From the NCBI RefSeq assembly GCF_014224355.1, contig NZ_VNWP01000012.1, positions 24,545-88,544 of the forward strand: a stretch of 64,000 nt of DNA, given 5' to 3'. The position numbers were made by a program, and so were the translations under genes. Below are positions 37,934-47,243 of this stretch, one piece after another. The stretch's first letter is position 1. Each line of letters opens with the position of its first letter. The stretch is from Synechococcus sp. BSA11S. GTDB lineage: Bacteria; Cyanobacteriota; Cyanobacteriia; PCC-6307; Cyanobiaceae. The notes beneath the pieces were generated by a model. The model worked only from the letters and a program-made list of their open reading frames with translations. It was not told the origin of the DNA and did no database searches.

Positions 37934-38907
37934 TGCCGCTTCCAACCTGGCTTCCTCCTCTGGCCGTGGGGGCCGGAGTCGGTCTGCTCGGTCTTGGTGT
38001 TGTGAGGGAGTGGCAGCGCCGCGACCGCCGCTTTCAGAGCACGGCCACCGTGGCCGAGGCCTACGACCGCTGGACCGGCGATCGGCTGCTGGAGACCCTC
38101 TGGGGCGAGCATGTGCACCTCGGGCACTACGGCAACCCCCCGGTGGCCCGTGATTTCAGGGCGGCCAAGGAGCAGTTCGTGCATGAGCTCGTGCGCTGGT
38201 CGGGGCTGGATCGGTTGCCCCCCGGCACCACCCTGCTGGATGTGGGGTGCGGCATCGGCGGCAGCGCCCGCATCCTCGCTCGCGACTACGGCTTCGATGT
38301 GCTCGGCATCAGCATCAGCCCCGCCCAGGTGGAGCGGGCCCGGCAGCTCACACCCCCCGGGCTCTCCTGCCGCTTCGCGGTGATGGACGCCCTGGCCCTG
38401 GAGCTCGAGGACGCCAGCTTCGAGGCCGTCTGGAGCGTGGAGGCCGGGCCGCACATGCCCGACAAGCAGCGCTACGCCGATGAACTGCTGCGGGTACTGG
38501 CCCCAGGTGGGCAGATGGTGGTGGCCGACTGGAACCGACGCGACCCCAGCGACGGTGAGCTCAACGGGCTGGAGCGCTGGGTGATGGATCAGCTGCTGCA
38601 CCAGTGGGCCCATCCGGAATTCGCGTCCATCCCCTCCTTCCGCCGCAACCTGGAAGCCAGCCCCCATCTCCGGGCCGGAGCCGTGGAGACCGCCGACTGG
38701 AGTGAGGCCACCCTGCCCTCCTGGATTGACTCGATCCTCGAAGGGGTGCGCCGCCCCGGCGCCATCCTCAGGCTGGGTCCTGCAGCCGTGCTGCAGGGGT
38801 TGAGGGAAGCGCCCACGATCCTGCTGATGCACTGGGCGTTCAGCACCGGGATGATGCGCTTCGGGGTGTTCCGCTACTGCTCCTCGGACAGGTTGGTGAG
38901 CGGGTAG
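37933..38907 (+). CDS. MPBQ/MSBQ methyltransferase (tocopherol and plastoquinone synthesis)
   Basis: A 324-residue membrane-anchored SAM methyltransferase. An N-terminal helix (about residues 8-24) precedes 'VAEAYDRWTGD', 'HVHLGHYGNPPVA' and the SAM motif 'LLDVGCGIGGSARILARDYG', then 'WSVEAGPHMPDK' and 'VVADWNRRD'. This set follows closely the cyanobacterial enzyme that methylates 2-methyl-6-phytylbenzoquinol and its solanesyl analogue (Synechocystis Sll0418 type). Gamma-tocopherol methyltransferase is the main alternative, but the N-terminal anchor and HLGHYG block favour MPBQ/MSBQ activity. It is coupled to the LON-domain gene; its last 34 bp overlap the 3' end of pheA. Confidence 0.8.
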   Translation: MPLPTWLPPLAVGAGVGLLGLGVVREWQRRDRRFQSTATVAEAYDRWTGDRLLETLWGEHVHLGHYGNPPVARDFRAAKEQFVHELVRWSGLDRLPPGTTLLDVGCGIGGSARILARDYGFDVLGISISPAQVERARQLTPPGLSCRFAVMDALALELEDASFEAVWSVEAGPHMPDKQRYADELLRVLAPGGQMVVADWNRRDPSDGELNGLERWVMDQLLHQWAHPEFASIPSFRRNLEASPHLRAGAVETADWSEATLPSWIDSILEGVRRPGAILRLGPAAVLQGLREAPTILLMHWAFSTGMMRFGVFRYCSSDRLVSG

Positions 38908-39716
38908 GTGCCGAACAGGGCCAGGTGCTGGCAATGGCCGCGCAGGGCTTCGATCGCTTCCTCCAGCAGGCTGGAGTCCGCCGGCATCTCCAGATCGACG
39001 AAGAAGATGTATTCGCCCATCTCCCGCTTGGAGGGGCGTGACTCGATCCGGCTCATGTTCAGCTGCAAGCGCGCGAAGCAGCTGAGGGCCTCCAGCAGGG
39101 CACCCGGGCTGTTGCTGCGCAGGGAGAAGGCCAGGCTGCACAGCGTGGCTGCATCCGGCTGGCTCTCCACCTGCCGCTGCAGCATCAGGAAGCGGGTGCA
39201 GTTGCCGGGCACATCGTTGATCGGATAGGCCAGCACCTCGAGGCCATGCTCCTTCGCAGCCCGGGGTGAGGCCACCGCCGCCCGGAAGCGACTGCCGGCC
39301 ACCAGCCGGGCGGCTTCGGCGGTGGAGCTGGTGGGCAGCTGCAGCGCCTCACTGAGGTGTTCGCTCAGCCAGAGGCTGCACTGGGCCAGGGCCTGGGGAT
39401 GGGAGAGCACTTCGCTGATGCGCTCGATCGGCCCGGAGCCCAGCAGCGCATGGCGGATCGGCAACACCAGACCACGACGGATGCGCAGGTCGGGGTGCTC
39501 CCAGAGACCATCGAGACAGGCGGTCACGCCTCCTTCCACCGAGTTCTCCACGGGCACCACAGCGGCGTCGCAGTGGCCGTCCGCCAGGGCCTTCACCACG
39601 GACCGGATGCCGCTCTGGGCCATCAACTCCGGTGCCTCGATGCCCTCCAGCGCGGCCAGCTGCCGCGTCGCCTGCTCGCCGTAGGTGCCGGCAGGGCCGA
39701 GGAAGGCAAGACGCAT
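38874..39716 (-). CDS. pheA: Prephenate dehydratase
   Basis: A 280-residue monofunctional prephenate dehydratase producing phenylpyruvate. 'LAFLGPAGTYGEQA', 'VPVENSVEGGV' and the catalytic 'NCTRFLML' (TRF motif) are present, and the C-terminal ACT domain contains 'RIESRPSKREMGEYIFFVD', including the ESRP motif that binds the feedback inhibitor phenylalanine. ATG 39716 is preferred; ATG 39734 would add six residues. The 3' end overlaps the methyltransferase gene on the other strand by 34 bp. No chorismate mutase domain is attached. Confidence 0.95.
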   Translation of the reverse strand: MRLAFLGPAGTYGEQATRQLAALEGIEAPELMAQSGIRSVVKALADGHCDAAVVPVENSVEGGVTACLDGLWEHPDLRIRRGLVLPIRHALLGSGPIERISEVLSHPQALAQCSLWLSEHLSEALQLPTSSTAEAARLVAGSRFRAAVASPRAAKEHGLEVLAYPINDVPGNCTRFLMLQRQVESQPDAATLCSLAFSLRSNSPGALLEALSCFARLQLNMSRIESRPSKREMGEYIFFVDLEMPADSSLLEEAIEALRGHCQHLALFGTYPLTNLSEEQ

Positions 39717-39776
39717 GGTGAAGGGGTGAAACATCGGTCGATAAGATCATCCCCCCCCGGCCACCGAGGAGAGGCG

Positions 39777-40289
39777 ATGACCCTGGCCTTCAGCGCCAGC
39801 CAGCAGCTCAGCCTCCCGATCGACGAGCGGGCTGAGGAACTGGTGTCGTACCTCGACGACGAGGAGCGGGTGATTCAGGCCCTGCTCGATCCCAGCCAGC
39901 TGACGCGCCTCGGGCCCGGGGACTACCGCTACGACGTGACACGGCTGCAGGTGTTCCAGCTGCAGGTCAAGCCGGTGGTGCATCTGCGCGCGCAGCGGCG
40001 GCCCGGGCGTCTGGAGCTGGATGCGGTGGACTGCCACCTGGAGGGACTCGGCCTGGTGGACGATTTCCAGCTGAATCTGACCTCCTGGCTGGAGGTGGGC
40101 GGACCGGGGCTGGAGGGGGAGGCCCAGATGGCCGTTTGCGTGAGCCGGCCGCCGATGCTGCGCCTGATTGCACCCCGGGTGCTCGAAGCCACCGGCCGCT
40201 CCCTGCTCGGTGGCGTCCTGCTGGGGATCCGCACGCGGGTGAGCCAGCAGCTGCTCAAGGATTTCAGCAGCTGGCGGGAGAGCCGCTGA
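39777..40289 (+). CDS. DUF1997 family protein
   Basis: A 170-residue protein of the DUF1997 family, found in cyanobacteria and plants, with no enzymatic motif. The body is beta-rich ('[20 protein letters not shown]' then '[12 protein letters not shown]'), suggestive of a lipid- or ligand-binding barrel fold. The start at ATG 39777 is supported by 'GAGGAG' 5-10 bases upstream. It is divergent from pheA and overlaps the 3' end of rnhB by 26 bp. Confidence 0.75.
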   Translation: MTLAFSASQQLSLPIDERAEELVSYLDDEERVIQALLDPSQLTRLGPGDYRYDVTRLQVFQLQVKPVVHLRAQRRPGRLELDAVDCHLEGLGLVDDFQLNLTSWLEVGGPGLEGEAQMAVCVSRPPMLRLIAPRVLEATGRSLLGGVLLGIRTRVSQQLLKDFSSWRESR

Positions 40290-40860
40290 GCACCCGGGTC
40301 AGAAAGCTCAGGCGGTGCAGGCCGCTGGGGCCGAGACGACCCAGGGCCTCCCGGTGCAGAACCGTGCCGTAGCCCGCATGGCGCTCGAGTCCATAGCCGG
40401 GGAAGCGATGGGCCAGGCGTTCGATCAGGGCATCGCGGGCCTGCTTGGCCAGCACACTCGCGGCGGCAATCGCCAGGCAGCGGCGATCGCCCCGCACGAG
40501 GGTGCGCTGCCGCCCCGGCCAGAGGCGGAGCGGCAGCACCCCATCCACCACCACCAGCTCAGGGACCAGCGGCAGCCGCTGCAGGGCCCTGAGCATGGCC
40601 AGCTCCGTGGCCATCCGGATGCCGAGGCGGTCGATCTCCGCGGCGGACGCCTGGCCGAGGGCCCAGGCGCTGGCCTGGGCGGTGATCAGGGGCACCAGGC
40701 GCTGGCGCTGGCGCGGACGCAGGGCCTTGCTGTCGGTGAGACCGGCAGCCGCCAGGGGGGCCACCGACTGGGAGGGGAGCACCACAGCGGCGGCGAAGAC
40801 AGGGCCGAAGAGAGATCCACGGCCCACCTCGTCGACACCGGCCAGGGCCCGCTGGGCCAC
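40264..40860 (-). CDS. rnhB: Ribonuclease HII
   Basis: A 198-residue RNase HII removing ribonucleotides from DNA and RNA-DNA hybrids. The catalytic acidic residues appear in '[14 protein letters not shown]' (Asp-Glu), '[12 protein letters not shown]' and '[11 protein letters not shown]' (Asp). GTG 40860 directly follows the rne stop codon, so the two genes are coupled. The C-terminal ~25 residues overlap antisense to the DUF1997 gene. Confidence 0.94.
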   Translation of the reverse strand: MAQRALAGVDEVGRGSLFGPVFAAAVVLPSQSVAPLAAAGLTDSKALRPRQRQRLVPLITAQASAWALGQASAAEIDRLGIRMATELAMLRALQRLPLVPELVVVDGVLPLRLWPGRQRTLVRGDRRCLAIAAASVLAKQARDALIERLAHRFPGYGLERHAGYGTVLHREALGRLGPSGLHRLSFLTRVLSGSPASC

Positions 40861-42957
40861 TCAGACGGTGGCGGAAGAGCGGCGACGACGGCGGCGGGGC
40901 TCACCGCCGCCGCCGTCGTTCTCCTCGATGAGGATGGCCGCCGGTGGTGCCTCGATGGGAGCTTCGGCAACGGCGACCGCCTGGCCCTCATCCCGCAACC
41001 CACGGCGGCCACGGGGCTGGGAGCGGCCCACCCTGGTTGCATCGGGTGAGGACACCTGGGACACGGGAATCTGCAGCACCGAAGACTCGATCACCGTGGT
41101 CATGGGGGCGTCGGACTCACCGAACTGATCGGGCAAGGGGGTGATTTCCACCAGGGCCCCCTGGGCGTCGTCGTTCTGGAGGTTGCGGCTGGAGCTGCTG
41201 GCCTCCGGAATGGGGCGGGGCGAGGAGCCGGTGTCGGTGGAGGCCCCACCACGGCCACCCCGGCGGCGGCGGCGGGAGCCGGAGGCGGCCAGCTGCTGGC
41301 GGGCCGCCTCGAGCACGGCATCGCTGTCTTCGCCTGGGCGCACAACCCGCACCACCCGATTCTCGCCGCTGGGAGGAGGATCGAGCAGCAGGGCGGGGCT
41401 GAGCCCCATCCAGCCGTAGACCAGTTCCTGGTCGGGGTCCATCGGCACCGCCACCAGGTCGGGATCCTGACGTCGGCTGAAGCCGCCGCCGCCATCAGCG
41501 CCCGAACCCTGCCCAGGTTCCGCTGCAGCCACTGGTGCCGCGGCCGCCGGTTCGGCAGCGAGGGAGGCTGCCACGGCGGGCTCGCTGGCTTCGTTCGAGC
41601 CTCGAGCGCCGCGGCCACGGCCGCCGCGGCGGCGCCCCGTGGAGGGTTCACCTCCGTTGGGGCTGGGCACTTCAGCCCGGGCCGAGGCGGCCGAGCGCAC
41701 CAGGCCGGTGACGGAGGCCAGCGGTTGCAGGGTGTCCTTGCCCGGCAGGACCGCCACATGGCCGAGGCCGCCACAGCTGGGACAGGCCCGACCGAACAGT
41801 TCATAGATGTTCTGGCCCTGGCGCTTGCGGGTCAGTTCCACCAGACCCAGCTCGGTGAGCTGGGCGATCTGGGGACGGGCCGCGTCGTCCTGAACCGACT
41901 GGGTGAAATGCTCCAGCAGCATCAATTGATCACGGCGCGACTCCATGTCGATGAAGTCGATGATCACCACGCCACCGATGTTGCGCAGCTTGAGTTGACG
42001 GGCAATCTCGGCGGCGGCTTCGCAGTTGGTCCAGAGCACGGTTTCGCGCGAACTGGCCGAGCGGGTGAAGGAGCCGGAGTTCACGTCAATCACCGTGAGC
42101 GCCTCGGTGGGCTCGATGATCACGTAACCGCCGGAGGGGAGGTCCACCCGAGGCTTGAGCGCGTCGCTGATGGCGGCGTTCACCCGGTACTGCTCGAGCA
42201 CATCAGCGCCCTCACCGTGGTGCTCCACCTCCAGGTTGGCCTGATCGGCGCCGAGGAAGGCATTCACCCGGGCCACCGCAGCGGGGGTGTCCACCACCAC
42301 CCGCCAGACCTCGGGGCTGTAGAGGTCGCGAAGGACCCTGTGGATGAAGTCCTCGTCGCGGTTGAGCAGCACCGGCGGCGTGGCGGTCTCGGCGGCCTCC
42401 TGAATCCCTTCCCACTGCCTGAGCAGGGTTTCGAGGTCGTCGATCAGCTGATCTTCGCTGACACCCTCGGCTTCGGTGCGCACCAGCAGGCCGGCGCCGG
42501 GGGGCTTGATCAGCACCCCGAGAGCCCGGAGACGGTTCCGTTCGTTCTCGCCGCTGATGCGCCTGGAGATGCTCACCCCCTGGCCATGGGGCTGGAGCAC
42601 CAGGAAGCGGCCGGGCAGGGTGAGGTTGCCGGTGAGGCGAGGGCCCTTGGTGCCCGTGGGCTCCTTCATCACCTGGACGAGCACCTTCTGACGGGGCTCG
42701 AGCAGTTCGGTGATGCCGGCGGCGCCCTTTCTCAGGCGCAGGGGGCCGAGGTCGGTGACATGGATGAAGCCATTCTTCTCGCTTTCGCCGATGTTGACGA
42801 AGGCAGCATCAATCCCTGGGAGGACATTTTCAACACGGCCGAGATAGACGTCGCCAATCTGATAGCGACCCTGGGCTACGACCAGTTCATCAACACGTTC
42901 GTCGTTGAGCACCGCGGCGATCCGCAGCTGCTCCGCGATGACGATCTGCTGGGGCAT
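40861..42957 (-). CDS. rne: Ribonuclease E/G
   Basis: A 698-residue RNase E/G controlling mRNA decay and rRNA processing. The N-terminal catalytic half holds an S1 domain (about 35-125), the DNase I-like site with 'LTVIDVNSGSFT' and 'VVIIDFIDME' (metal-binding Asp residues), and the zinc-link motif 'CPSCGGLGH'. The C-terminal ~300 residues are disordered, with arginine/glycine patches. The protein ends with 'PRRRRRRSSATV', matching the arginine-rich nonapeptide known in cyanobacterial RNase E to bind polynucleotide phosphorylase. The start is ATG 42957; the open frame beyond it lacks family sequence. A 292-bp gap upstream could be a regulatory leader. Confidence 0.95.
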   Translation of the reverse strand: MPQQIVIAEQLRIAAVLNDERVDELVVAQGRYQIGDVYLGRVENVLPGIDAAFVNIGESEKNGFIHVTDLGPLRLRKGAAGITELLEPRQKVLVQVMKEPTGTKGPRLTGNLTLPGRFLVLQPHGQGVSISRRISGENERNRLRALGVLIKPPGAGLLVRTEAEGVSEDQLIDDLETLLRQWEGIQEAAETATPPVLLNRDEDFIHRVLRDLYSPEVWRVVVDTPAAVARVNAFLGADQANLEVEHHGEGADVLEQYRVNAAISDALKPRVDLPSGGYVIIEPTEALTVIDVNSGSFTRSASSRETVLWTNCEAAAEIARQLKLRNIGGVVIIDFIDMESRRDQLMLLEHFTQSVQDDAARPQIAQLTELGLVELTRKRQGQNIYELFGRACPSCGGLGHVAVLPGKDTLQPLASVTGLVRSAASARAEVPSPNGGEPSTGRRRGGRGRGARGSNEASEPAVAASLAAEPAAAAPVAAAEPGQGSGADGGGGFSRRQDPDLVAVPMDPDQELVYGWMGLSPALLLDPPPSGENRVVRVVRPGEDSDAVLEAARQQLAASGSRRRRRGGRGGASTDTGSSPRPIPEASSSSRNLQNDDAQGALVEITPLPDQFGESDAPMTTVIESSVLQIPVSQVSSPDATRVGRSQPRGRRGLRDEGQAVAVAEAPIEAPPAAILIEENDGGGGEPRRRRRRSSATV

Positions 42958-43249
42958 GGAGGATAGGGGGTGGCTCTGTGGAGCCATGCCATGGATGGGA
43001 GTGAATCCCTGAAGCACGAACCCGCCGGCCAGAGCGCGCCGCAAAGCTGCTCGACTGCTGAACCAGCAGGACGTAGACGGAGGAGAAAAACCTTTTGAGG
43101 AGCATCCTCAGGAGGAACAACCTCCATTCGCGGCGATGCTGCCGAGCGGGGCCGGCCAAAGCGCGGAACAGTTCCTACGGAACCAGGTGCCGTAGGGCGA
43201 CGTCTGCAGAATGGGAAACCACAGACGGTACTGCCGTCTTGGGGCGAAT
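42958..43249 (-). promoter_or_regulatory. Likely 5' leader of rne
   Basis: A 292-bp non-coding stretch between the radical-SAM gene and rne. On the rne strand it has self-complementary patches such as 'gaggttgttcctcctgagg' and a U-rich run 'ggtttttctcctcc' (around 43080-43100). rne mRNAs in other bacteria, including cyanobacteria, carry long leaders used for feedback cleavage; here that function is inferred from position and length. Confidence 0.4.
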
Positions 43250-45934
43250 TTAGCACGGGTCAACCTGGGCCCCTGCAGCCGCTGGCCGCAGCCGCAGCCG
43301 GTCGCGGCTCACCCGTCCGAGGCGCAGGGGAATCCCCAACCGCTCCTGAAGCCAGAGGCAGACCTGCTCGGGGCGCACGCTCCGCCCCTGGGCATCGATG
43401 CGGGCCCCAAGGCCCACGCAGCAGGACTGATCCGACGCGGCCACCAGGGTGAGCGCCTCGAGCAGGGGCCGGCAGTCCCGCTGGCGGGGCCGTCCTTTCT
43501 TGTCGGTGTCGCGCCAGGGAAGCTCAGCCGCCGTGAGCAGGCTCTCCAGGGCAGGCCCCCAGCGCTCAGCGCCCGGGCCCGGGGCGCCGACGCCGGCTCC
43601 AACCAGCAGCTCCATCCTCCACTCGGCCCCCTCCAGCTCCTGGGACAGGCTCGGTGCGCGGACCGGCACCTCCTCCACCCCCGCGAGCAGCAGCCCCTCG
43701 GGGAGGGTGGCCTGCAACCGCTCCAGGGCGAAGGAAGGATCAATGCGGCCGCTGAACTCCAGGTCGAACCACTCCCCACTCGCTTCCACCCCCAGGGGCA
43801 GGGCCAGGGCGAACTGCAGGCGGGGCAGGGGATGAAAGCCACCGGTGAAGCTCACGGGCAGGCCGCTGCGGCGCAGGGCCCGCTCCATCAGCCGCACCAG
43901 ATCGAGATGGCTGAGCAGGGCGAGGGAACCGGTTTTGCTGAAACCGAAACGCAGCCGCTGCAACCGTTCACTGGCCGGAGCGCGGGTGGGTCGCTGCACG
44001 GGGATCGGCGGCGCCTCCACCACCACGTTGTGGCCGAATTCCGGCCCGCAGACGCCGCAACTGCTGCAGCCCTCGAAGGAGCAATCGGGCACCACCACCG
44101 CGGCGAGGGCCCGCTGCAGGTCCTCCGCCAGCCAGGCCTTGTCGACGCCGGTGTCGATGTGATCCCAGGGGAGGGGCTGGGCGCAGAAGGCCGCCAGGTC
44201 GTCGGGCCCGAGGGATTCAGTGGTGCCCCAGTCGCCCATCTCCAGGGCCCGGTAGCGGCCAGCGAGCCCGGCCGCCTCGATGGCGCCGGTCCAGGCGGCA
44301 TGGGTGGCCTCGATCGTCTCGAACCAGGCATCGAGGCCGGCCCCGGCGCGCCAGGCGGCTTCGATCACCGGCGCCAGGCGGCGGTCCCCGCGCCCCACGA
44401 AGTCCTCCATCGCCGAGAGGCGCGGATCGGTGAAATTCGTCTTGAGGCCCCTGAGGGTGCGCAGCTCCCGGCGCAGCAGCTCCTGGCGCCGCCGGAACTC
44501 CGCTGTGGACACGCTGTGCCACTGGAAGGGGGTGTGGGGCTTGGGGGTGAAGTTGCTGATCGTGAGATTCAGCTCCAGCCGGCCCAGATCACGGCACTGC
44601 TGCTGCAACGAGCGGCAGGTGTCGGCGATGCCCAGCACATCGGCATCGGTTTCCCCTGGCAGACCGATCATGAAATAGAGCTTGACCCGGCGGTACCCGC
44701 TCTCCATGGCCGTGCGGATGCCCCGCAGCAGCTCGGCGTCGGTGAGGCCCTTGTTGACGATGTCGCGCAGGCGCTGACTGCCGGCCTCCGGGGCGAAGGT
44801 GAGCCCGGCCTTGCGGGTGCCGCCGAGGATGTGGGCGATGTTGTCGTCGAAGCGGTCCACCCGCTGGCTGGGCAGGGTGAGGCTCACGTTCTGGTCGGCC
44901 AGACGGTTGCGCAGCTCCACCCCCACCGCCGGCAGGGCCAGGTAGTCGGAGCAGCTGAGCGAGAGCAGGGAGAAGTCGCTGTAGCCGGTGCGCTCCATCC
45001 CCGTTTCCACCGCTTCGATCACCGCCTCGGGCTCCACATCACGGGCCGGGCGGGTGAGCATGCCGGGCTGGCAGAAGCGGCAGCCACGGGTGCAGCCACG
45101 GCGGATCTCGATCGTGAGCCGGTCGTGGACGGTTTCGATGTGGGGCACCAGGCCCATGCCGTAGTGGGGCATCGGTGTGGCCACCCGACGCAGCACCCGC
45201 TGCGGCGCCTCGGGCACGAGCGGCACCAGGCTGATGCCATCGGGCCCCGGGCCATAGAGCGAAGGCACGTAGACCCCGGGGACCTGGGCCAGGTCCCGCA
45301 GCAGGGCGGAGCGGCTGAGGCCGGCCGCCTTGGCTTCCGCCACCACCAGACCGATCTCGGGCAGCAGCTCCTCGCCATCACCGAGGGCGATGAAATCGAA
45401 GAAGGCGGCGAAGGGCTCCGGGTTGCTGGTGGCGGTGGGGCCACCGGCGAAGATCAGCGGCGGAGCGGCGGGATCATCCAGGGGCAGGTCGCCCCGTTCA
45501 GCGGCATGGATCGGCACCCGCGCCAGATCCAGCATCTCGAGGATGTTGGTGGCCCCCAGCTCGTAGCTGAGGCTGAAGCCGAGGATGTCGAAGGCGGGCA
45601 GGGGCCGGCGGCTCTCCACCGCGAACAGGGCCTGCTGCCGCTCGCGCAGGCGTGCGGCCAGATCCTGCGCAGGGAGGTAGGCCCGGTCGCAGAGCTGGCC
45701 GGGAACGGCGTTGAGGATCGAATAGAGAATGATGTGGCCGAGGTTGCTGGCGCCCACCTCGTAGAGCTCGGGGTAGGTGAGGGCCCAGCGCACAGCGGCG
45801 GCTGGCCAGTCGCGGGGCTCGACGCCCAGCTCGTTGCCGAGGTAACGGCCCGGTTTGGCGATGGTCGGGTCCACCAGGCGATCGAAATCGATCGGTGCCC
45901 ACTCGATCGGCTCGCTCGCAGGGGCGACGGTCAC
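43250..45934 (-). CDS. Radical SAM protein fused to DUF2344 (TIGR03960-type)
   Basis: An ~894-residue protein. The N-terminal region is B12-binding-like (about 10-200, 'VGASNLGHIILYSILN'). The radical SAM core carries 'IRRGCTRGCRFCQPG' (CxxxCxxC cluster ligands) and 'LTFAPEAGSQRLRD'. From about residue 640 a DUF2344 region starts 'LRFGFSKTGSLALLSHLDLV'. A cysteine-rich linker 'CSFEGCSSCGVCG' joins them. The two halves are separate genes in many bacteria. The reaction is unknown; rRNA or tRNA modification has been suggested from its frequent neighbourhood with rne/rng and ribosomal genes, as here. GTG 45934 is preferred to the TTG at 46012, which adds 26 residues of non-family sequence. Confidence 0.85.
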   Translation of the reverse strand: MTVAPASEPIEWAPIDFDRLVDPTIAKPGRYLGNELGVEPRDWPAAAVRWALTYPELYEVGASNLGHIILYSILNAVPGQLCDRAYLPAQDLAARLRERQQALFAVESRRPLPAFDILGFSLSYELGATNILEMLDLARVPIHAAERGDLPLDDPAAPPLIFAGGPTATSNPEPFAAFFDFIALGDGEELLPEIGLVVAEAKAAGLSRSALLRDLAQVPGVYVPSLYGPGPDGISLVPLVPEAPQRVLRRVATPMPHYGMGLVPHIETVHDRLTIEIRRGCTRGCRFCQPGMLTRPARDVEPEAVIEAVETGMERTGYSDFSLLSLSCSDYLALPAVGVELRNRLADQNVSLTLPSQRVDRFDDNIAHILGGTRKAGLTFAPEAGSQRLRDIVNKGLTDAELLRGIRTAMESGYRRVKLYFMIGLPGETDADVLGIADTCRSLQQQCRDLGRLELNLTISNFTPKPHTPFQWHSVSTAEFRRRQELLRRELRTLRGLKTNFTDPRLSAMEDFVGRGDRRLAPVIEAAWRAGAGLDAWFETIEATHAAWTGAIEAAGLAGRYRALEMGDWGTTESLGPDDLAAFCAQPLPWDHIDTGVDKAWLAEDLQRALAAVVVPDCSFEGCSSCGVCGPEFGHNVVVEAPPIPVQRPTRAPASERLQRLRFGFSKTGSLALLSHLDLVRLMERALRRSGLPVSFTGGFHPLPRLQFALALPLGVEASGEWFDLEFSGRIDPSFALERLQATLPEGLLLAGVEEVPVRAPSLSQELEGAEWRMELLVGAGVGAPGPGAERWGPALESLLTAAELPWRDTDKKGRPRQRDCRPLLEALTLVAASDQSCCVGLGARIDAQGRSVRPEQVCLWLQERLGIPLRLGRVSRDRLRLRPAAAGAQVDPC

Positions 45935-46017
45935 GGGGGGTGGCGGCTGGGTGCAGCCTTGATCGTATGGAGGCCAGAGACCACGCAGGCAAAGCCGGAC
46001 TTCCCGACCCAAGCATT

Positions 46018-46058
46018 AACCATGCAATTCTGCGCTTAAGATGCAGAAATGCATGGTT
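46018..46058. promoter_or_regulatory. Inverted repeat spanning the DUF4143 ATPase start codon
   Basis: The arms 46018-46033 (aaccatgcaattctgc) and 46043-46058 (gcagaaatgcatggtt) pair at 15 of 16 positions around 'gcttaagat'. The ATG of the ATPase gene (46049) lies within the right arm. It could be an operator or an RNA hairpin hiding the start codon. AT content is clearly higher than the surroundings. Confidence 0.7.
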
Positions 46059-47209
46059 ATCTATTCAGGAATGCAACCGCGGGCCTGGCGAAGGCCCTGG
46101 CTCGGGCGCCAGCGGCCCTGCTGCTGGGGCCACGCCAGTGCGGGAAATCCACCCTGGCCAGAAAGCTTCTGGCGGAGCGCGGCGATGGCGTGCTGCTGGA
46201 TCTCCAGGACCGCGGCGATCGGGCCAAGCTGGCGGAGCCGGAGCTGTTCCTCGAGGCCCACCGCAGCCAGCTGGTGTGTCTGGATGAAATCCAGCTACTG
46301 CCGGAGTTCTTCAGCCTGCTGCGCTCCGAGATCGACCGGGATCGCCGGCCCGGTCGCTTTCTGCTGCTGGGCTCGGCCTCCGGGCCCCTGCTGCGCCAGA
46401 GCCACGAAAGCCTGGCAGGACGCATCGCCCAGGTGGAACTCACTCCATTTCTGCTGCAGGAGGTGAGCGGCACCAGCAGCTGGCAGCAGCTGTGGCTGCG
46501 CGGTGGCTTCCCGGAGAGCCTGCTGGCCGCCACGGGAGAAGACAGCATCGACTGGCGTGAGGACTTCATCCACACCTTCCTGGGACGGGATATCGCCTCC
46601 CTCGAGCTGGGGCTGCCTCTGCCACTCATGGAGCGGCTGTGGCGCCTTCTTGCCCACAGCCAGGGCCAGACTCTCAATGCCAGCCGACTGTCTGGGCTGC
46701 TGGACCTACGCAGCGCCCGGCTGCAGCAGCTGCTGGCCGTGCTGGAGCAAACCTTCATGCTGCGGCGCCTGCCGCCGCTGGAAGCGAACCTGAGCAAGCG
46801 GCTGGTGCGCTCGCCCAAGCTGTATTTGCGCGATAGCGGCCTGCTGCACAACCTGCTCGGCATCGAGACCTACGACGACCTCCTGGCCCACCCCCAGGCC
46901 GGCGAGAGCTGGGAGGGCTTCGTGATCGAGCAGCTGATTGCTGCCCATCCACGCTGGCGCCCCCATTTCCTGCGCACCAGCAATGGGGCTGAACTGGATC
47001 TGGTGCTGGAGCGGGGCCAGCGCCGGCGGGTGTATGAAATCAAACTCTCAAAAGCCCCGAAGCTCTCACGCGGCTTCCATGAGCTGGTGCAACAGCTCCA
47101 GCCAGAGCGGGCGGAACTGATCGCGCCAGTGGATGGGAGCTATGCCGTGAAACCAGGCATCAGGGTGCGGTCGCCGCTGGAAGCCAGCCAGCCCACCACC
47201 GCTCCATAG
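46049..47209 (+). CDS. AAA ATPase with DUF4143 (AAA_14 family)
   Basis: A 386-residue P-loop ATPase. Walker A is '[18 protein letters not shown]', Walker B '[14 protein letters not shown]' and sensor-1-like '[15 protein letters not shown]'. The C-terminal DUF4143 domain (about 175-350) contains '[16 protein letters not shown]' and '[20 protein letters not shown]', a nuclease-like E-x-D...E-x-K arrangement ('VYEIKLSK'). Such proteins are frequent, mobile orphan ATPases of unknown function in bacteria and archaea. The start codon sits in a near-perfect palindrome. It is divergent from the radical-SAM gene and 34 bp ahead of dapL. Confidence 0.85.
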   Translation: MHGYLFRNATAGLAKALARAPAALLLGPRQCGKSTLARKLLAERGDGVLLDLQDRGDRAKLAEPELFLEAHRSQLVCLDEIQLLPEFFSLLRSEIDRDRRPGRFLLLGSASGPLLRQSHESLAGRIAQVELTPFLLQEVSGTSSWQQLWLRGGFPESLLAATGEDSIDWREDFIHTFLGRDIASLELGLPLPLMERLWRLLAHSQGQTLNASRLSGLLDLRSARLQQLLAVLEQTFMLRRLPPLEANLSKRLVRSPKLYLRDSGLLHNLLGIETYDDLLAHPQAGESWEGFVIEQLIAAHPRWRPHFLRTSNGAELDLVLERGQRRRVYEIKLSKAPKLSRGFHELVQQLQPERAELIAPVDGSYAVKPGIRVRSPLEASQPTTAP

Positions 47210-47243
47210 GACAATCCGAACAGTCCCAGCAGCTCCGCGCGAG

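Noticed and set aside
43211..46039. 942-codon plus-strand open frame opposite the radical-SAM gene
   Set aside because: It is a GC-rich shadow: the minus strand carries clear cluster-binding motifs and domain order, while this frame is low-complexity (Ala/Gly/Gln/His/Arg) with no motif.
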